This document shows, one piece after another, positions 54,645 through 63,541 of a stretch of 64,000 nt of DNA (its first letter is position 1; each line of letters begins with the position of its first letter). The translations under genes and the position numbers were made by a program. Origin of the DNA: Bacillus sp. 03113. Its GTDB lineage: Bacteria; Bacillota; Bacilli; Bacillales; Cytobacillaceae. A model generated the notes under the pieces. It made no database searches. It was not told the origin of the DNA and was given only the letters and a program-made list of their open reading frames with translations. The stretch lies in the NCBI RefSeq assembly GCF_006546985.1, contig NZ_ML637008.1:242266-306265 (forward strand). Reading direction: 5' to 3'.

Positions 54645-54803
54645 TTACTTTTCCTCTTCAACTCGATTTTTGAAGGCTTCCTGTGTGACGATTAGTTCTT
54701 CATCCCCGATTGCATCTTTTGAGTGACGCTCAACAAGTGTATTTTTGGGAAATTCCCCAGGATGATTTTTTCTTTTGTGATTAAAATGTTCACCACGTCC
54801 CAT
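54645..54803 (-). CDS. Small hydrophilic protein of unknown function
   Basis: 52-aa basic and acidic protein beginning MGRGEHFNHKRKNHPGEFPK, with no hydrophobic segment. Such small charged proteins are frequent spore or late-stationary products in Bacillus, but I cannot name its family. ATG 54803 follows a GGAG at suitable spacing; an extension to 54851 lacks support. Confidence 0.6.
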   Translation of the reverse strand: MGRGEHFNHKRKNHPGEFPKNTLVERHSKDAIGDEELIVTQEAFKNRVEEEK

Positions 54804-54974
54804 TAGATCTCCACACTCCTTTCGTTTCTGTATTTTTTGTCCATTGAACAAAAATTATGTAAATATACGATGCGGAATCATAGAGAAATGAAAATTTAGT
54901 GATGTATCGATCTTTTAGCGGATAAAGAATACATATATAATGGAAATAAGAAAGAACGAAATGGGGGGAGTTTG

Positions 54975-55349
54975 GTGGATGTATTTTCACTAATTGCAGA
55001 AGAAAAGATAAAAAGATCCTATGAAGAAGGAGAATTTAATAATCTACCTGGCTTTGGTCAACCTCTTCCTCAAGACGAGCTCTCTTCCGTGCCTCAGGAA
55101 TTAAGAATGGCCTATAAAATTTTAAAAAATGCGGGATATATTGGAGAGGATAGTCGATTGCAGAATGAAATGATGACCATTGAGAAATTGATAAAAAAAT
55201 GTGAGGATCCTAAAGAAAAGGACATGCTTGTAAAAAAAATGAATGAAAAAATGCTTAGATTTCATCGAGTGATGGACAAAAGAAAAGACAGGACTCATGC
55301 ATCTATTTTTAAAAGCTACACTGAAAAAATAAATCGTAAATTTATATAA
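54975..55349 (+). CDS. DUF1992 protein (DnaJ-homologue subfamily C member 28 type)
   Basis: About 124 aa. The N-terminal motif IAEEKIKRSYEEGEFNNLPGFGQPL is the DUF1992 hallmark, also found in eukaryotic DNAJC28 without a J domain here. The rest is helical and charged. Role unknown. The start is either GTG 54975 or TTG 54972; the GGGGGGAG ribosome site favours the later one. Confidence 0.82.
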   Translation: MDVFSLIAEEKIKRSYEEGEFNNLPGFGQPLPQDELSSVPQELRMAYKILKNAGYIGEDSRLQNEMMTIEKLIKKCEDPKEKDMLVKKMNEKMLRFHRVMDKRKDRTHASIFKSYTEKINRKFI

Positions 55350-55397
55350 ACTATTAAATTATTGGAAATCAAAAGTAAACAAATATGAAATTAGTCC

Positions 55398-55424
55398 TAA
55401 ATAAAAGCAGATAAATGTCGATAT
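55398..55424 (+). promoter_or_regulatory. SigD-type flagellar promoter of motAB
   Basis: TAAA (55398-55401), 15 bases, GTCGATAT (55417-55424), against the SigD consensus TAAA-N15-GCCGATAT. It lies 92 bases before the motA start. Confidence 0.85.
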
Positions 55425-55515
55425 AATAGTAAGAGAATGAAAGAAAAAGTGATTCGTATACTCATATAATAGGTGATGAATCAATGATTGATTTTGAATG
55501 AGATAGGTGAGCATA

Positions 55516-56310
55516 ATGGATAAAACATCATTGTTTGGGGTTATTCTTGGCTGTATTGCAGTAGGAGTTGGTATGGTTTTTAAAGGTGTACAAATAAGTG
55601 TCTTAGTTAACCCTGCTGCTATATTAATCATTTTCGTTGGAACTATTGCAGCTGTAACGATTGCATTTCCAACTAGTGAAATTAAAAGAGTTCCAAAGCT
55701 TTTTGGTGTTCTGTTTAAAGAGAAAAAATTAATTGATCCAAATGACATGATTCGATTGTTTTCCGAATGGGCGCAAATAGCACGAAAAGAAGGACTGCTT
55801 GCCTTAGAAGCGAAAACAAATGAAATAGAAGATCCATTTTTAAAAAATGGTCTTTCTCTTTCTGTAGATGGGCAGAGTGCAGATTACATAAGAGATGTGT
55901 TAACAGAAGAAGTGGAAGCAATGGAGGAGAGACATTTATCAGGTGCTCTTATCTTTACACAAGCAGGAACGTATGCACCGACACTAGGTGTTTTAGGGGC
56001 AGTAATTGGGCTCATTGCAGCGTTAGGTCATATGGATGATCCGGAAGGCCTTGGTCATGCAATTAGTGCTGCATTTGTCGCAACGATGATGGGGATATTT
56101 ACTGGATATGTCCTTTGGCATCCCTTTGCAAACAAATTAAAAAGAAAATCGAAGCAAGAGGCAAAGCTGAAATATATGATGATTGAAGGAATCCTTTCAA
56201 TTCTTGAGGGAGAGGCTCCCAGGGTGATAGAACAAAAGCTTGCTTCATACTTATCTTCAAGTGAACGTCAAAAGCTATTTGAAGAAAGTGAAGTGTATGT
56301 GAATGAGTAG
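55516..56310 (+). CDS. motA: Flagellar motor stator protein MotA
   Basis: 264-aa membrane subunit of the proton-driven stator, beginning MDKTSLFGVILGCIAVGVGM. Four membrane segments, a large cytoplasmic loop (GLLALEAKTNEIEDPFLKNG) that contacts FliG, and the channel motif GTYAPTLGVLGAVIGLIAAL. Very similar to B. subtilis MotA. ATG 55516 with AGGTGA upstream is preferred over the in-frame start at 55507. Overlaps motB by eight bases. Confidence 0.93.
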   Translation: MDKTSLFGVILGCIAVGVGMVFKGVQISVLVNPAAILIIFVGTIAAVTIAFPTSEIKRVPKLFGVLFKEKKLIDPNDMIRLFSEWAQIARKEGLLALEAKTNEIEDPFLKNGLSLSVDGQSADYIRDVLTEEVEAMEERHLSGALIFTQAGTYAPTLGVLGAVIGLIAALGHMDDPEGLGHAISAAFVATMMGIFTGYVLWHPFANKLKRKSKQEAKLKYMMIEGILSILEGEAPRVIEQKLASYLSSSERQKLFEESEVYVNE

Positions 56311-57097
56311 ACGAAAAAAAAAACATGATGAAGAGCATATTGATGAATCATGGCTCATTCCTTATGCGGATTTGTTAACGCTTCTTCTAGCGCTTTTTAT
56401 TGTGTTATATGCGATTAGTTCAGTGGATGCAAAAAAATTTCAGGCCCTTTCTCGAGCATTAAATGAAGAATTTCAAGGTGGAACTAGTATTTTTGACTTT
56501 CCAAGTCCAATGAGTGAACGTGAAATGGAAAATTTAGATAAAAAAAGTATAGAGGTTAAAACCTCTGAAAACGCTGAGGAAGATCAAAAAAAACTGGCAG
56601 AGGAGTTAAGGAAAAAGCTAGATCAGGAAGAATTGGCAGCCATCCAACAAAAGGTTAATACATATATAATGGAAAAACAATTATCCGACAGGCTTGAAAC
56701 ATCTCTAAGTGGAGAAGGGCTGTTAGTTTCCATAAGAGACAATGTACTATTTCATTCGGGTAGTGCAACCATCCTACCAGAAGATTACAAAATTGTTGGA
56801 GAAATTTCAGATCTGTTAGTCATGGATCCCCCTAGAAATATTATTATTAGTGGACATACAGATAATGTCCCGATTCAAAATTCAAATTTCGGATCAAATT
56901 GGGAATTAAGTGTGATGCGCTCGATAAATTTCATGAAAATCCTTTTACAAAACAAACAATTAGATCCACAGATGTTTAGTGCCAAGGGGTTTGGAGAATT
57001 TCAACCTGTTGCAAGTAATGAAACGGTCGAAGGAAAAGCACGAAATCGACGAGTTGAAATTTTAATTACTCCTAGAAGTAGCAGTCAAAATCAATAA
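56303..57097 (+). CDS. motB: Flagellar motor stator protein MotB
   Basis: 264-aa partner of MotA. A single membrane helix near residues 18-40 contains the proton-carrying Asp23 (PYADLLTLLLALF), followed by a plug/linker rich in Lys and Glu. The C-terminal OmpA-like domain (SGHTDNVPIQNSNFGSNWEL, AKGFGEFQPVASN) anchors the stator to peptidoglycan. Translation is coupled to motA. Confidence 0.94.
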   Translation: MSRRKKKHDEEHIDESWLIPYADLLTLLLALFIVLYAISSVDAKKFQALSRALNEEFQGGTSIFDFPSPMSEREMENLDKKSIEVKTSENAEEDQKKLAEELRKKLDQEELAAIQQKVNTYIMEKQLSDRLETSLSGEGLLVSIRDNVLFHSGSATILPEDYKIVGEISDLLVMDPPRNIIISGHTDNVPIQNSNFGSNWELSVMRSINFMKILLQNKQLDPQMFSAKGFGEFQPVASNETVEGKARNRRVEILITPRSSSQNQ

Positions 57098-57551
57098 AAA
57101 AATGAGGAATTAATTTCCTTTTCATTTATGGAAATAGGTTTTATGAAGAAAAGAAGAATTGTTTCCTAAACAAGGTTGAAAAAGTTTCGACCAAAGGCGA
57201 CAATTCTTATTGGAATTTAAAATAAGAACATAAAGAAATGATAGGAAAAAAGATATGTATTTTGCTAAACACTGATTTAGCAAATCATTAAAAAGGCTCT
57301 TTAATCAGAAAAATATTGTAATAAAGTCCTTTAGAACTAGAATGGATATCGGACTGAAATAAAATCAGTTTGTTAGTGCTTACAATCGAGTGTCGAATAA
57401 TAGCTAAAAATTTATAACACAAAATTGGTGAAATTGATTATAATGTAGACAATTCTTCAAAAAATGTTCCTTATAAGGAACAAAATTTTCACGTATCTAT
57501 TGAGCCTGCAAATATGAGGGCTAAGTACGAATCCTATTCGGGGGGAGAAAA
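57098..57551. other. Regulatory region upstream of the sinI-like gene
   Basis: About 450 bases without a gene. TGTCGAA (57391-57397) is a perfect Spo0A box and GGTCGAA (minus strand, about 57188) a near match. TATAAT at 57439-57444 may be a -10 element without a good -35, as expected for an activated promoter. The Spo0A link follows B. subtilis sinI and is inferred. Confidence 0.5.
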
Positions 57552-57698
57552 GTGGTTAAAACTAAAAATTTATTAGATGGACTTGATGAGGAATGGATCC
57601 AATTAATTATTGAAGCCAAAAAAATAGGAATTGAAAAGGAAGAAATACGTCATTTCCTAAATAAAGATTTTGGCAAGTTTTTAGTTACGAACCGCTAA
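57552..57698 (+). CDS. sinI: SinI-family antirepressor
   Basis: 48-aa protein starting with GTG behind GGGGGAG. The SinI dimerisation motif is clear: LDEEWIQLIIEAKKIGIEK followed by EEIRHFLN (about residues 11-38), matching the hook that SinI and SinR share. SinI binds SinR and frees biofilm genes when Spo0A is active. Here it faces sinR convergently, instead of preceding it as in B. subtilis. The stop is TAA at 57696-57698. Confidence 0.85.
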   Translation: MVKTKNLLDGLDEEWIQLIIEAKKIGIEKEEIRHFLNKDFGKFLVTNR

Positions 57699-57720
57699 GA
57701 TGGATACTGTGAATTAGGTA

Positions 57721-57755
57721 AAGTATTTCTCTAAAAAGAGAAATACTTTATTTTT
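57721..57755. terminator. Bidirectional terminator between sinI and sinR
   Basis: Perfect 12-bp stem AAGTATTTCTCT / AGAGAAATACTT with loop AAAA and a T-rich tail. Confidence 0.85.
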
Positions 57756-57822
57756 GTTATTTTGGCTTTGAAAAAAAAGCTATAATTGCGCTTATGAATG
57801 AAAATAACTGTCGATAGACGGC

Positions 57823-58152
57823 TTACTCATTATTTTTTTGATCAATTCTCCACTTATTAAATTCTAAAAACTCACGAAATTGATTTTTAGAAACACCTGA
57901 ATCCATTGCTTGCTTCACGATATTAATCCATTCAGAATCTAATTCCATTTGATCTGTTTGCTCAATAATCAAACTATCAACAGGGACTTTTAAGACCGTA
58001 GCAATTTTTTCGATAAATTGTATAGAAGGATTCGTTTGCAAGTTTCGTTCTAAAGAACTTAAATAAGATTTTGCAACTCCAGCTTGTTCAGCCAATTCGG
58101 ATAATGACATTTTTTTTTCAAGTCGGAATTTTTTTACACGATCGCCAATCAT
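57823..58152 (-). CDS. sinR: Biofilm master repressor SinR
   Basis: 109-aa XRE-type repressor. The HTH domain (MIGDRVKKFRLEKKMSLSEL, then AEQAGVAKSYLSSLERNLQT) and helix NPSIQFIEKIATVLKVPVDSL are nearly those of B. subtilis SinR. The C-terminal SinI-binding hook LDSEWINIVKQAMDSGVSK is followed by NQFREFLEFNKWR. In B. subtilis it represses matrix genes at GTTCTYT sites. It has its own leader at 58153-58400. Confidence 0.92.
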   Translation of the reverse strand: MIGDRVKKFRLEKKMSLSELAEQAGVAKSYLSSLERNLQTNPSIQFIEKIATVLKVPVDSLIIEQTDQMELDSEWINIVKQAMDSGVSKNQFREFLEFNKWRIDQKNNE

Positions 58153-58400
58153 TTATCGTCACTCTCCTTATTAATATATAATCCGAATACTAATATGTAT
58201 AAGGAGTTCAATATTAAGAACGATTTGTTCATTGGTTTTCTATTATCATACCATAAACATAAATGAAAAAAACGAATAAATATTTATTTGAATCGTAATT
58301 TGCAATCAATTTTTTGATATTTCGTTGAAGCAGCGTTAAGATTAAATGCATAATAAATATATATAACTTTGGTTAGGAAAAATGGAAGGCAGGTATCAGA

Positions 58401-59150
58401 ATGATTGTATTGAAGTCAAAACGGGAAGTTGAAATGATGAAAAAAGCAGGAGAAGTACTTGCTGCTTGTCATAAAGAATTAGCAAAATTGATTAAACCGG
58501 GAATAACTACATGGGAAATCAATCAATTTGTAGAAGAATTTCTAAAACAGCATGGAGCAACTCCTGAGCAAAAGGGCTATAAAAACTATCAATATGCTAC
58601 TTGCGCAAGTATTAATGACGAAATTTGCCATGGATTCCCTCGAAAAGAACCATTAGTGGATGGAGATATTGTAACCATTGATATGGTTGTCAATCTTAAT
58701 GGAGCACTTGCTGATTCTGCATGGACATTTGAAGTAGGAGAGGTAGAGGATAACGCAAAAAAATTAGTAGAGATCACAAAAAAAGCTCTATATATTGGAA
58801 TTGAGCAAGCTAAGATTGGAAATAGAATCGGAGATATCGGGCATGCAATACAACAATATGTTGAAGGAGAAGGATTTTCTGTTGTCCGTGATTTTATAGG
58901 TCACGGGATTGGTTCAGTCATCCATGAGAAACCAGATATTCCACACTTCGGGTTTCCAGGTAAAGGTCCGCGTATTAAGGAAGGGATGGTATTTACGATT
59001 GAGCCAATGGTAAATGCAGGAGTCTATCAAATGAAAATGGATGACAATGGGTGGACTGCTCGTACAATAGATGGGAAAAATTCTGCCCAATTTGAACATA
59101 CTATTGCGATTACGAAAGAGGGTCCTTGTATTTTAACTGAACAAGTGTGA
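58401..59150 (+). CDS. map: Methionine aminopeptidase type I
   Basis: 249-aa dimetal enzyme that removes the initiator Met from nascent proteins. The metal ligands are visible in VTIDMVVNLNGALADSA (two Asp), GHGIG (His), FTIEPM (Glu) and QFEHT (Glu). The sequence lacks the N-terminal zinc extension, as usual for this class. AGGCAGG precedes the ATG. Being isolated from the ribosomal cluster, it may be a second copy like B. subtilis YflG. Confidence 0.92.
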   Translation: MIVLKSKREVEMMKKAGEVLAACHKELAKLIKPGITTWEINQFVEEFLKQHGATPEQKGYKNYQYATCASINDEICHGFPRKEPLVDGDIVTIDMVVNLNGALADSAWTFEVGEVEDNAKKLVEITKKALYIGIEQAKIGNRIGDIGHAIQQYVEGEGFSVVRDFIGHGIGSVIHEKPDIPHFGFPGKGPRIKEGMVFTIEPMVNAGVYQMKMDDNGWTARTIDGKNSAQFEHTIAITKEGPCILTEQV

Positions 59151-59163
59151 TAAAGGCGTAGAT

Positions 59164-59204
59164 GACTGTTTAATTGATATTTTTTATTTATCAATTAAAC
59201 AGTC
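59164..59204. terminator. Hairpin between convergent map and yfkK
   Basis: Perfect 16-bp stem GACTGTTTAATTGATA / TATCAATTAAACAGTC with a T-rich loop. Confidence 0.7.
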
Positions 59205-59246
59205 AAAAATCTAGCTAACCTTAATTGATCATTATTTTTCAGAGCA

Positions 59247-59471
59247 TTATTGCTTTCTTAAACTGCCAAGCTCTTCAACAATTGCTTGCATTTCATTTGG
59301 GCTAAATGAATTTTTTTTCATGACAAGCTCATAAATATCTTTTAGTTCTTCATACATATTTTCATCAAAATGAGAAGGTTTGATTGCTCCGAGGTTTAGC
59401 ACTTTTAATTTATCTTTTATTTTTTCAATCATAAATTCAACATTTTCAGTAGATTTTTCTTTTAAATTCAT
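59247..59471 (-). CDS. yfkK: DUF1128 protein YfkK
   Basis: 74-aa helical protein of the DUF1128 family: VEFMIEKIKDKLKVLNLGAI, then HFDENMYEELKDIYELVMKK and SPNEMQAIVEELGSLR. Function unknown. ATG 59471 follows AAAGGATG; the frame is open much further, to 59630, but that part overlaps the divergent phosphatase gene and looks non-coding. The yfkK/yfkJ neighbourhood matches B. subtilis. Confidence 0.83.
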   Translation of the reverse strand: MNLKEKSTENVEFMIEKIKDKLKVLNLGAIKPSHFDENMYEELKDIYELVMKKNSFSPNEMQAIVEELGSLRKQ

Positions 59472-59581
59472 TGAAAGCATCCTTTCTATGTTAAAAAAAT
59501 GTCCATAATTATCTTCAATCTTTTCATGTCTAATCGGAAAAGTCAACTGTAATAAGCTTAATAAAAAAGGGGGAGTAGGAA

Positions 59582-60052
59582 ATGATTCATGTATTATTTG
59601 TTTGTTTAGGAAATATATGTCGTTCTCCAATGGCGGAGGCTATGTTTCGAGATTTAGTAAAGAGGGAAGGCTTAGAAAATGAAATTGCTGTGGACTCGTG
59701 TGGTACTGGAGATTGGCATACGGGAAATCGTCCACACCATGGCACTCTTACCATATTAAAGAAATATAAGATTAATGATAAGGGATTGGTAGCAAGACAA
59801 ATTAAGCTAGATGATTTTGAAAAATTTGATTATATTGTCGCGATGGATTCAAGTAATGTTGTAAACATTCAGAGGTTAAAAGGAAATCAAGATAAAGAGA
59901 GAATTGTTAGATTACTGGATTTAGTTGAAGAGGTAACAAATAAAGATGTTCCAGATCCTTATTATAGTGGAAATTTCGAAGAAGTATATGAATTGATTAA
60001 TCAAGGCTGCCAAGCTTTATTAGCAAAAATTCGTTTGCAAAATCAGCTTTAG
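59582..60052 (+). CDS. yfkJ: Low-molecular-weight protein tyrosine phosphatase YfkJ
   Basis: 156-aa phosphatase. The P-loop is CLGNICRS (Cys8, Arg14, Ser15) and the general acid Asp lies in VPDPYYSG near residue 121. B. subtilis YfkJ is a tyrosine phosphatase linked to stress resistance. GGGGGAG precedes the ATG. It is divergent from yfkK and followed by the yfkH homologue; the small yfkI gene of B. subtilis is not visible between them. Confidence 0.92.
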   Translation: MIHVLFVCLGNICRSPMAEAMFRDLVKREGLENEIAVDSCGTGDWHTGNRPHHGTLTILKKYKINDKGLVARQIKLDDFEKFDYIVAMDSSNVVNIQRLKGNQDKERIVRLLDLVEEVTNKDVPDPYYSGNFEEVYELINQGCQALLAKIRLQNQL

Positions 60053-60197
60053 TCAATGATGAATAAATACTAATATTTATCATATAGATCAGGTGATGTA
60101 CACTCTTCACCTGATTAAACTTTCATAACGCTATAAATAAAGTGAACTGTAAAGTTGATGTTTACAGGAAAAATTTCGGTTAAGGATGGCAATAGAT

Positions 60198-61022
60198 ATG
60201 AGCAGGTCTTTCTTCAATGTAACAAAAAATATTTGGCTAAGAATTCATCGGCATGATATTTTTGGTCTAGCTGCTCAGCTTGCCTATTTTTTTCTCCTTT
60301 CATTATTTCCTTTACTTATATTTCTTATCACTCTGCTTCCATATCTCCCTCTTTCAGTTCAGGATATTCTTAACTTCATTGCATTTTATGCTCCTGAGGA
60401 TACGATGAAGTTTATTGAAACGAATATCAATCAATTATTAAATCGAAATGATAAGCTTCTTTCCTTCGGAATTATTGCCACAATTTGGTCAGCATCAAAT
60501 GGAATTAATGCCATTATTATTTCATTTAATAAAGCATATGAAGTAAAAGAAACTAGGTCTTTTATTTTAGCTAGAGGAATGTCTATTTTTTTAACATTTG
60601 CCATGATTATTGTTTTTGTAGTAGCTTTACTGCTGCCTGTATTTGGAAAAGAATTAGGGATGATGCTTTTTTCTTTTTTTAATTTATCAGACCAATTTTT
60701 AGCTATGTGGGGCGCTATTCGTTGGTTCTTTAGTGCCATCATCTTGTTCATTGTATTTATCGGCTTATATTGGTTTGCTCCTAATATTAAAATGAAGTGT
60801 ATGAGTGCCGTTCCAGGAGCTATTTTTGCAACGGTTGGCTGGATATTAGCATCTTTCGCTTTTGCTAAGTATGTAAATAATTTTGGAAACTATTCTTACA
60901 CCTATGGAAGCATTGGTGCTGTAATCGTATTAATGATCTGGTTTTATATTACAGGCATAATAATTATGATTGGCGGAGAAATCAACGCCTATTATAGTAA
61001 AGAAAAGGATCCAACCTGTTAA
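60198..61022 (+). CDS. yfkH: YihY/BrkB-family membrane protein YfkH
   Basis: 274-aa polytopic protein with six hydrophobic segments. The family blocks LAAQLAYFFLLSLFPLLIFL near the start and VPGAIFATVGWILASFAFAKYV, then YGSIGAVIVLMIWFY and GGEINA, are clear. Once called ribonuclease BN in error; the role is unknown, possibly membrane transport. ATG 60198 suits the AAGGATGG ribosome site; ATG 60186 lies inside it. Confidence 0.87.
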   Translation: MSRSFFNVTKNIWLRIHRHDIFGLAAQLAYFFLLSLFPLLIFLITLLPYLPLSVQDILNFIAFYAPEDTMKFIETNINQLLNRNDKLLSFGIIATIWSASNGINAIIISFNKAYEVKETRSFILARGMSIFLTFAMIIVFVVALLLPVFGKELGMMLFSFFNLSDQFLAMWGAIRWFFSAIILFIVFIGLYWFAPNIKMKCMSAVPGAIFATVGWILASFAFAKYVNNFGNYSYTYGSIGAVIVLMIWFYITGIIIMIGGEINAYYSKEKDPTC

Positions 61023-61111
61023 AAGTCTTCCTTTAATTTCCCTTTGTAAAAGAAGCTTCATTAACAAATAACTAAATAAGGGAACAATAAAAAAATAAGA
61101 TGGAGGATTTT

Positions 61112-61216
61112 ATGACAAAAAAAACGAAGAAAGATGGGACAACAAAACAAAAAGGAAAGAGCACTCCAAAGCATAAAACATCCGGTTCAGCAAATGGACA
61201 AAATGGATATCACTAA
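61112..61216 (+). CDS. Very small Lys-rich protein, possible spore protein
   Basis: 34 residues beginning MTKKTKKDGTTKQKGKSTPK and ending NGQNGYH, almost all Lys, Thr, Ser, Gly. TGGAGG lies just upstream and a perfect terminator follows, so it is likely expressed. The composition resembles minor acid-soluble spore proteins, but I cannot place it in a family. Confidence 0.6.
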   Translation: MTKKTKKDGTTKQKGKSTPKHKTSGSANGQNGYH

Positions 61217-61235
61217 ATAAAATAAAATTTAAATG

Positions 61236-61268
61236 ACAAAAAGAGGATCGTGTACATCCTCTTTTTGT
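61236..61268. terminator. Bidirectional terminator between the small gene and the P-type ATPase
   Basis: Perfect 13-bp stem ACAAAAAGAGGAT / ATCCTCTTTTTGT with loop CGTGTAC. Confidence 0.85.
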
Positions 61269-61282
61269 TCGTAAAACATTTT

Positions 61283-63202
61283 TTATGATCTTAACAATCT
61301 TAGGCTATTTAAGATAACTAAAATTGTACTTCCTTCATGACCGATTACTCCATATGGGAGATCCACTACTTGTAAAAAGTTAGAGATAATCAGAAGCATA
61401 ATAACAGTTATTGAGAAAATGACATTTTGTTTTACGATTTTATTCATTCGTTTTGATAATAGTATAGCTTCGGCAATTCGTGGTAAATCATTTTTCATAA
61501 GAACAATATCAGCTGTTTCAAGGGCTACGTCAGTTCCTTCTCCCATAGCGATACCGACATTCGCTGTAGCAAGAGCAGGGGCGTCATTTATTCCATCTCC
61601 TACCATTGCTACTGTTCCGTATTTCTCTTTTAACTCTTTAAGAACAGAGGCTTTGCTTTCTGGAAGACAGTCAGAAATATGCTCGTGTACATGACTTTCC
61701 TTTGCAATCGCTTTTGCTGTTTTTTCACTATCGCCAGTTAGCATTATCGTATATAGTCCTAAATTTTTTAATTGTTCAATCGCAAGCTTTGTTTCTTCCC
61801 TTACAATGTCTTTAAGAGCAACAAGAGCGATCAATTCATCGTTCCTTTGAACAAATACAATCGTTTTTCCTGCTTCTGCCAACTCTTTAGCAATTCCATT
61901 TTCAAAGCTCTCTGCTTCGTCTGTTCCGACAAAACCTGCTTTACCGATTTTCCACTGTTCTCCATCCAAAGTCGCTTTTACTCCCCATCCAGCGACATCC
62001 TCAATAAATTCAGGATGTTGTATTGCTCCATTAAAATATGCCTTAGCATATTGAACAATAGCAAGTGCAAGAGGATGATTAGAATGACTTTCGATTGATG
62101 CTGTTTTTAACAATACTTCCTCTTTATCAAGATCCTTTCTAACGATAACATCCGTTACCTCAGGCTTTCCTTTTGTCAAAGTCCCTGTTTTATCAAAGGC
62201 AATCGCCTTCACATGATTTAAATTTTCTAAATGAACGCCTCCTTTAAAAAGAATGCCATGTCTCGCTCCATTTGAGATGGCTGAAAGAGTAGCTGGCATA
62301 ATGGAAGCGACTAATGCACAAGGTGACGCTACAACTAATAAGATCATGGCTCTATAAAAGGTTTCATTCCAGCTCCAGTTAAGGAGAAAATAAGGTAAAA
62401 ACATCATTAACAACACAACGGATAAAACGATTTTGACATACGTGCCTTCAAAGCGTTCGATAAACAGCTGAGAGGGAGATTTTTCACTTTGGGCAGATTG
62501 AACAAGCTGAATGATTTTTTGAAACAGGGTCTCACTCGCAGGTTTTGTAATTTCTACTTTAATCGATCCATTTAAGTTAACAGTACCTGCAAAAACATAA
62601 TCCTCTTTTTGTTTGGAAACAGGGATGGACTCACCTGTAATAGCGGCTTCATCAATGGTCGTTTGACCTTGTGCAATTTTTCCATCAGAAGGGATCCGTT
62701 CTCCTGGTTTAATCAAAATATAATCTCCAATTTCTAAATTAGAAACATGTACAAACTCTTCTTGACCATTTTGAACTCTTAAGGCTTCCTCAGGTTGAAG
62801 GTCCATTAAGGAAGAAATTTCTCGGTGACTTTTATTCATTGTGTATGTCTCAAGAGCACCGCTTACAGCAAAAATGAATATTAACATAGCCCCCTCAGTC
62901 CAATAGCCAATAATGGCAGAACCTATTGCTGCAAAAATCATTAGCATTTCTACATTTAATTCTTTATTGTGAATCGTTTCTTCAATTCCTTCTTTCGCTT
63001 TTGCGTAACCCCCAATAAGGAAAGCAAGAATATAATATACAACCGATGAACTGGAGTTAGATTGGTCTAATAACCATCCTATTAAAATAAAGATCCCACT
63101 TAGTCCCGCTGCAATTAACTCTAAATGTGGTTTTAATAGTTGAAAAAAATTTACTTGAATCAATACTTTCTTTTTCAGGTATGCTTTTGCTTCTGTTACC
63201 AT
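61283..63202 (-). CDS. pfeT: Heavy-metal P1B-type ATPase, PfeT/ZosA-like
   Basis: 639-aa metal pump without an N-terminal metal-binding domain, the size of B. subtilis PfeT (formerly ZosA, YkvW), a ferrous iron exporter. Motifs: TGES in ITGESIPVSK, membrane metal site ASPCALVAS, phosphorylation site DKTGTLTKGKPEV, HP locus SHSNHPLALA, and GDGINDAPAL. About eight membrane segments. AGGAGG precedes the ATG. A Fur-like box about 50 bases upstream supports iron as substrate; zinc, cobalt or cadmium remain possible. Confidence 0.87.
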   Translation of the reverse strand: MVTEAKAYLKKKVLIQVNFFQLLKPHLELIAAGLSGIFILIGWLLDQSNSSSSVVYYILAFLIGGYAKAKEGIEETIHNKELNVEMLMIFAAIGSAIIGYWTEGAMLIFIFAVSGALETYTMNKSHREISSLMDLQPEEALRVQNGQEEFVHVSNLEIGDYILIKPGERIPSDGKIAQGQTTIDEAAITGESIPVSKQKEDYVFAGTVNLNGSIKVEITKPASETLFQKIIQLVQSAQSEKSPSQLFIERFEGTYVKIVLSVVLLMMFLPYFLLNWSWNETFYRAMILLVVASPCALVASIMPATLSAISNGARHGILFKGGVHLENLNHVKAIAFDKTGTLTKGKPEVTDVIVRKDLDKEEVLLKTASIESHSNHPLALAIVQYAKAYFNGAIQHPEFIEDVAGWGVKATLDGEQWKIGKAGFVGTDEAESFENGIAKELAEAGKTIVFVQRNDELIALVALKDIVREETKLAIEQLKNLGLYTIMLTGDSEKTAKAIAKESHVHEHISDCLPESKASVLKELKEKYGTVAMVGDGINDAPALATANVGIAMGEGTDVALETADIVLMKNDLPRIAEAILLSKRMNKIVKQNVIFSITVIMLLIISNFLQVVDLPYGVIGHEGSTILVILNSLRLLRS

Positions 63203-63250
63203 ATTGAACGCCTCCTAGTTTTCTTTTCTACATTTAAATGTTATTGAGAA

Positions 63251-63265
63251 GAATAATCACAATCA
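63251..63265 (-). promoter_or_regulatory. Fur/PerR-like box upstream of the P-type ATPase
   Basis: The minus strand reads TGATTGTGATTATTC, 10 of 14 matches to the 7-1-7 Fur motif TGATAATnATTATCA and fewer to the PerR consensus. B. subtilis pfeT is controlled by PerR and Fur, so a site here is expected. The match is modest. Confidence 0.5.
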
Positions 63266-63541
63266 TTACCCCTAAAAAACACGAAAGCTGCCACCAAAAT
63301 TGGTGACAGCAAAACTTTTTAGCATGGAAGGAGGAGCTTTATTAGTCCTACAACAAAGCTAATTAATTTAAGCATAAACTATAAAATTTATATATAGATT
63401 CATCCTACCATATAAATTATGTGTCGAAAATAAAATTGCTCTTGTTTTTTAAAGTTTTTATTAAAAGATGGCAATGAAGTGTTATTTTAGCAGTAAATAG
63501 TGTAATCTCAATATATAAGTAAAATTGAAGGGGAAGACATC
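63266..63541. other. Intergenic region between the P-type ATPase and the OsmC-like gene
   Basis: Apart from the Fur-like box it holds a hairpin GCTGCCACCA / TGGTGACAGC (63287-63310, one mismatch) followed on the minus strand by TTTCGTGTTTTTTA. It would terminate minus-strand transcription ahead of the ATPase promoter, though no minus-strand gene precedes it. No other feature is seen. Confidence 0.5.

Noticed and set aside
59472-59630. N-terminal extension of the YfkK frame overlapping yfkJ
   Set aside because: The extension lacks a ribosome site, overlaps the divergent phosphatase start and exceeds the usual DUF1128 length.
63287-63310. Hairpin with minus-strand T-run ahead of the P-type ATPase, considered as a metal riboswitch
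   Set aside because: Only a single short stem is visible and none of the known metal-sensing RNA motifs can be recognised; it also lies upstream of the likely promoter.
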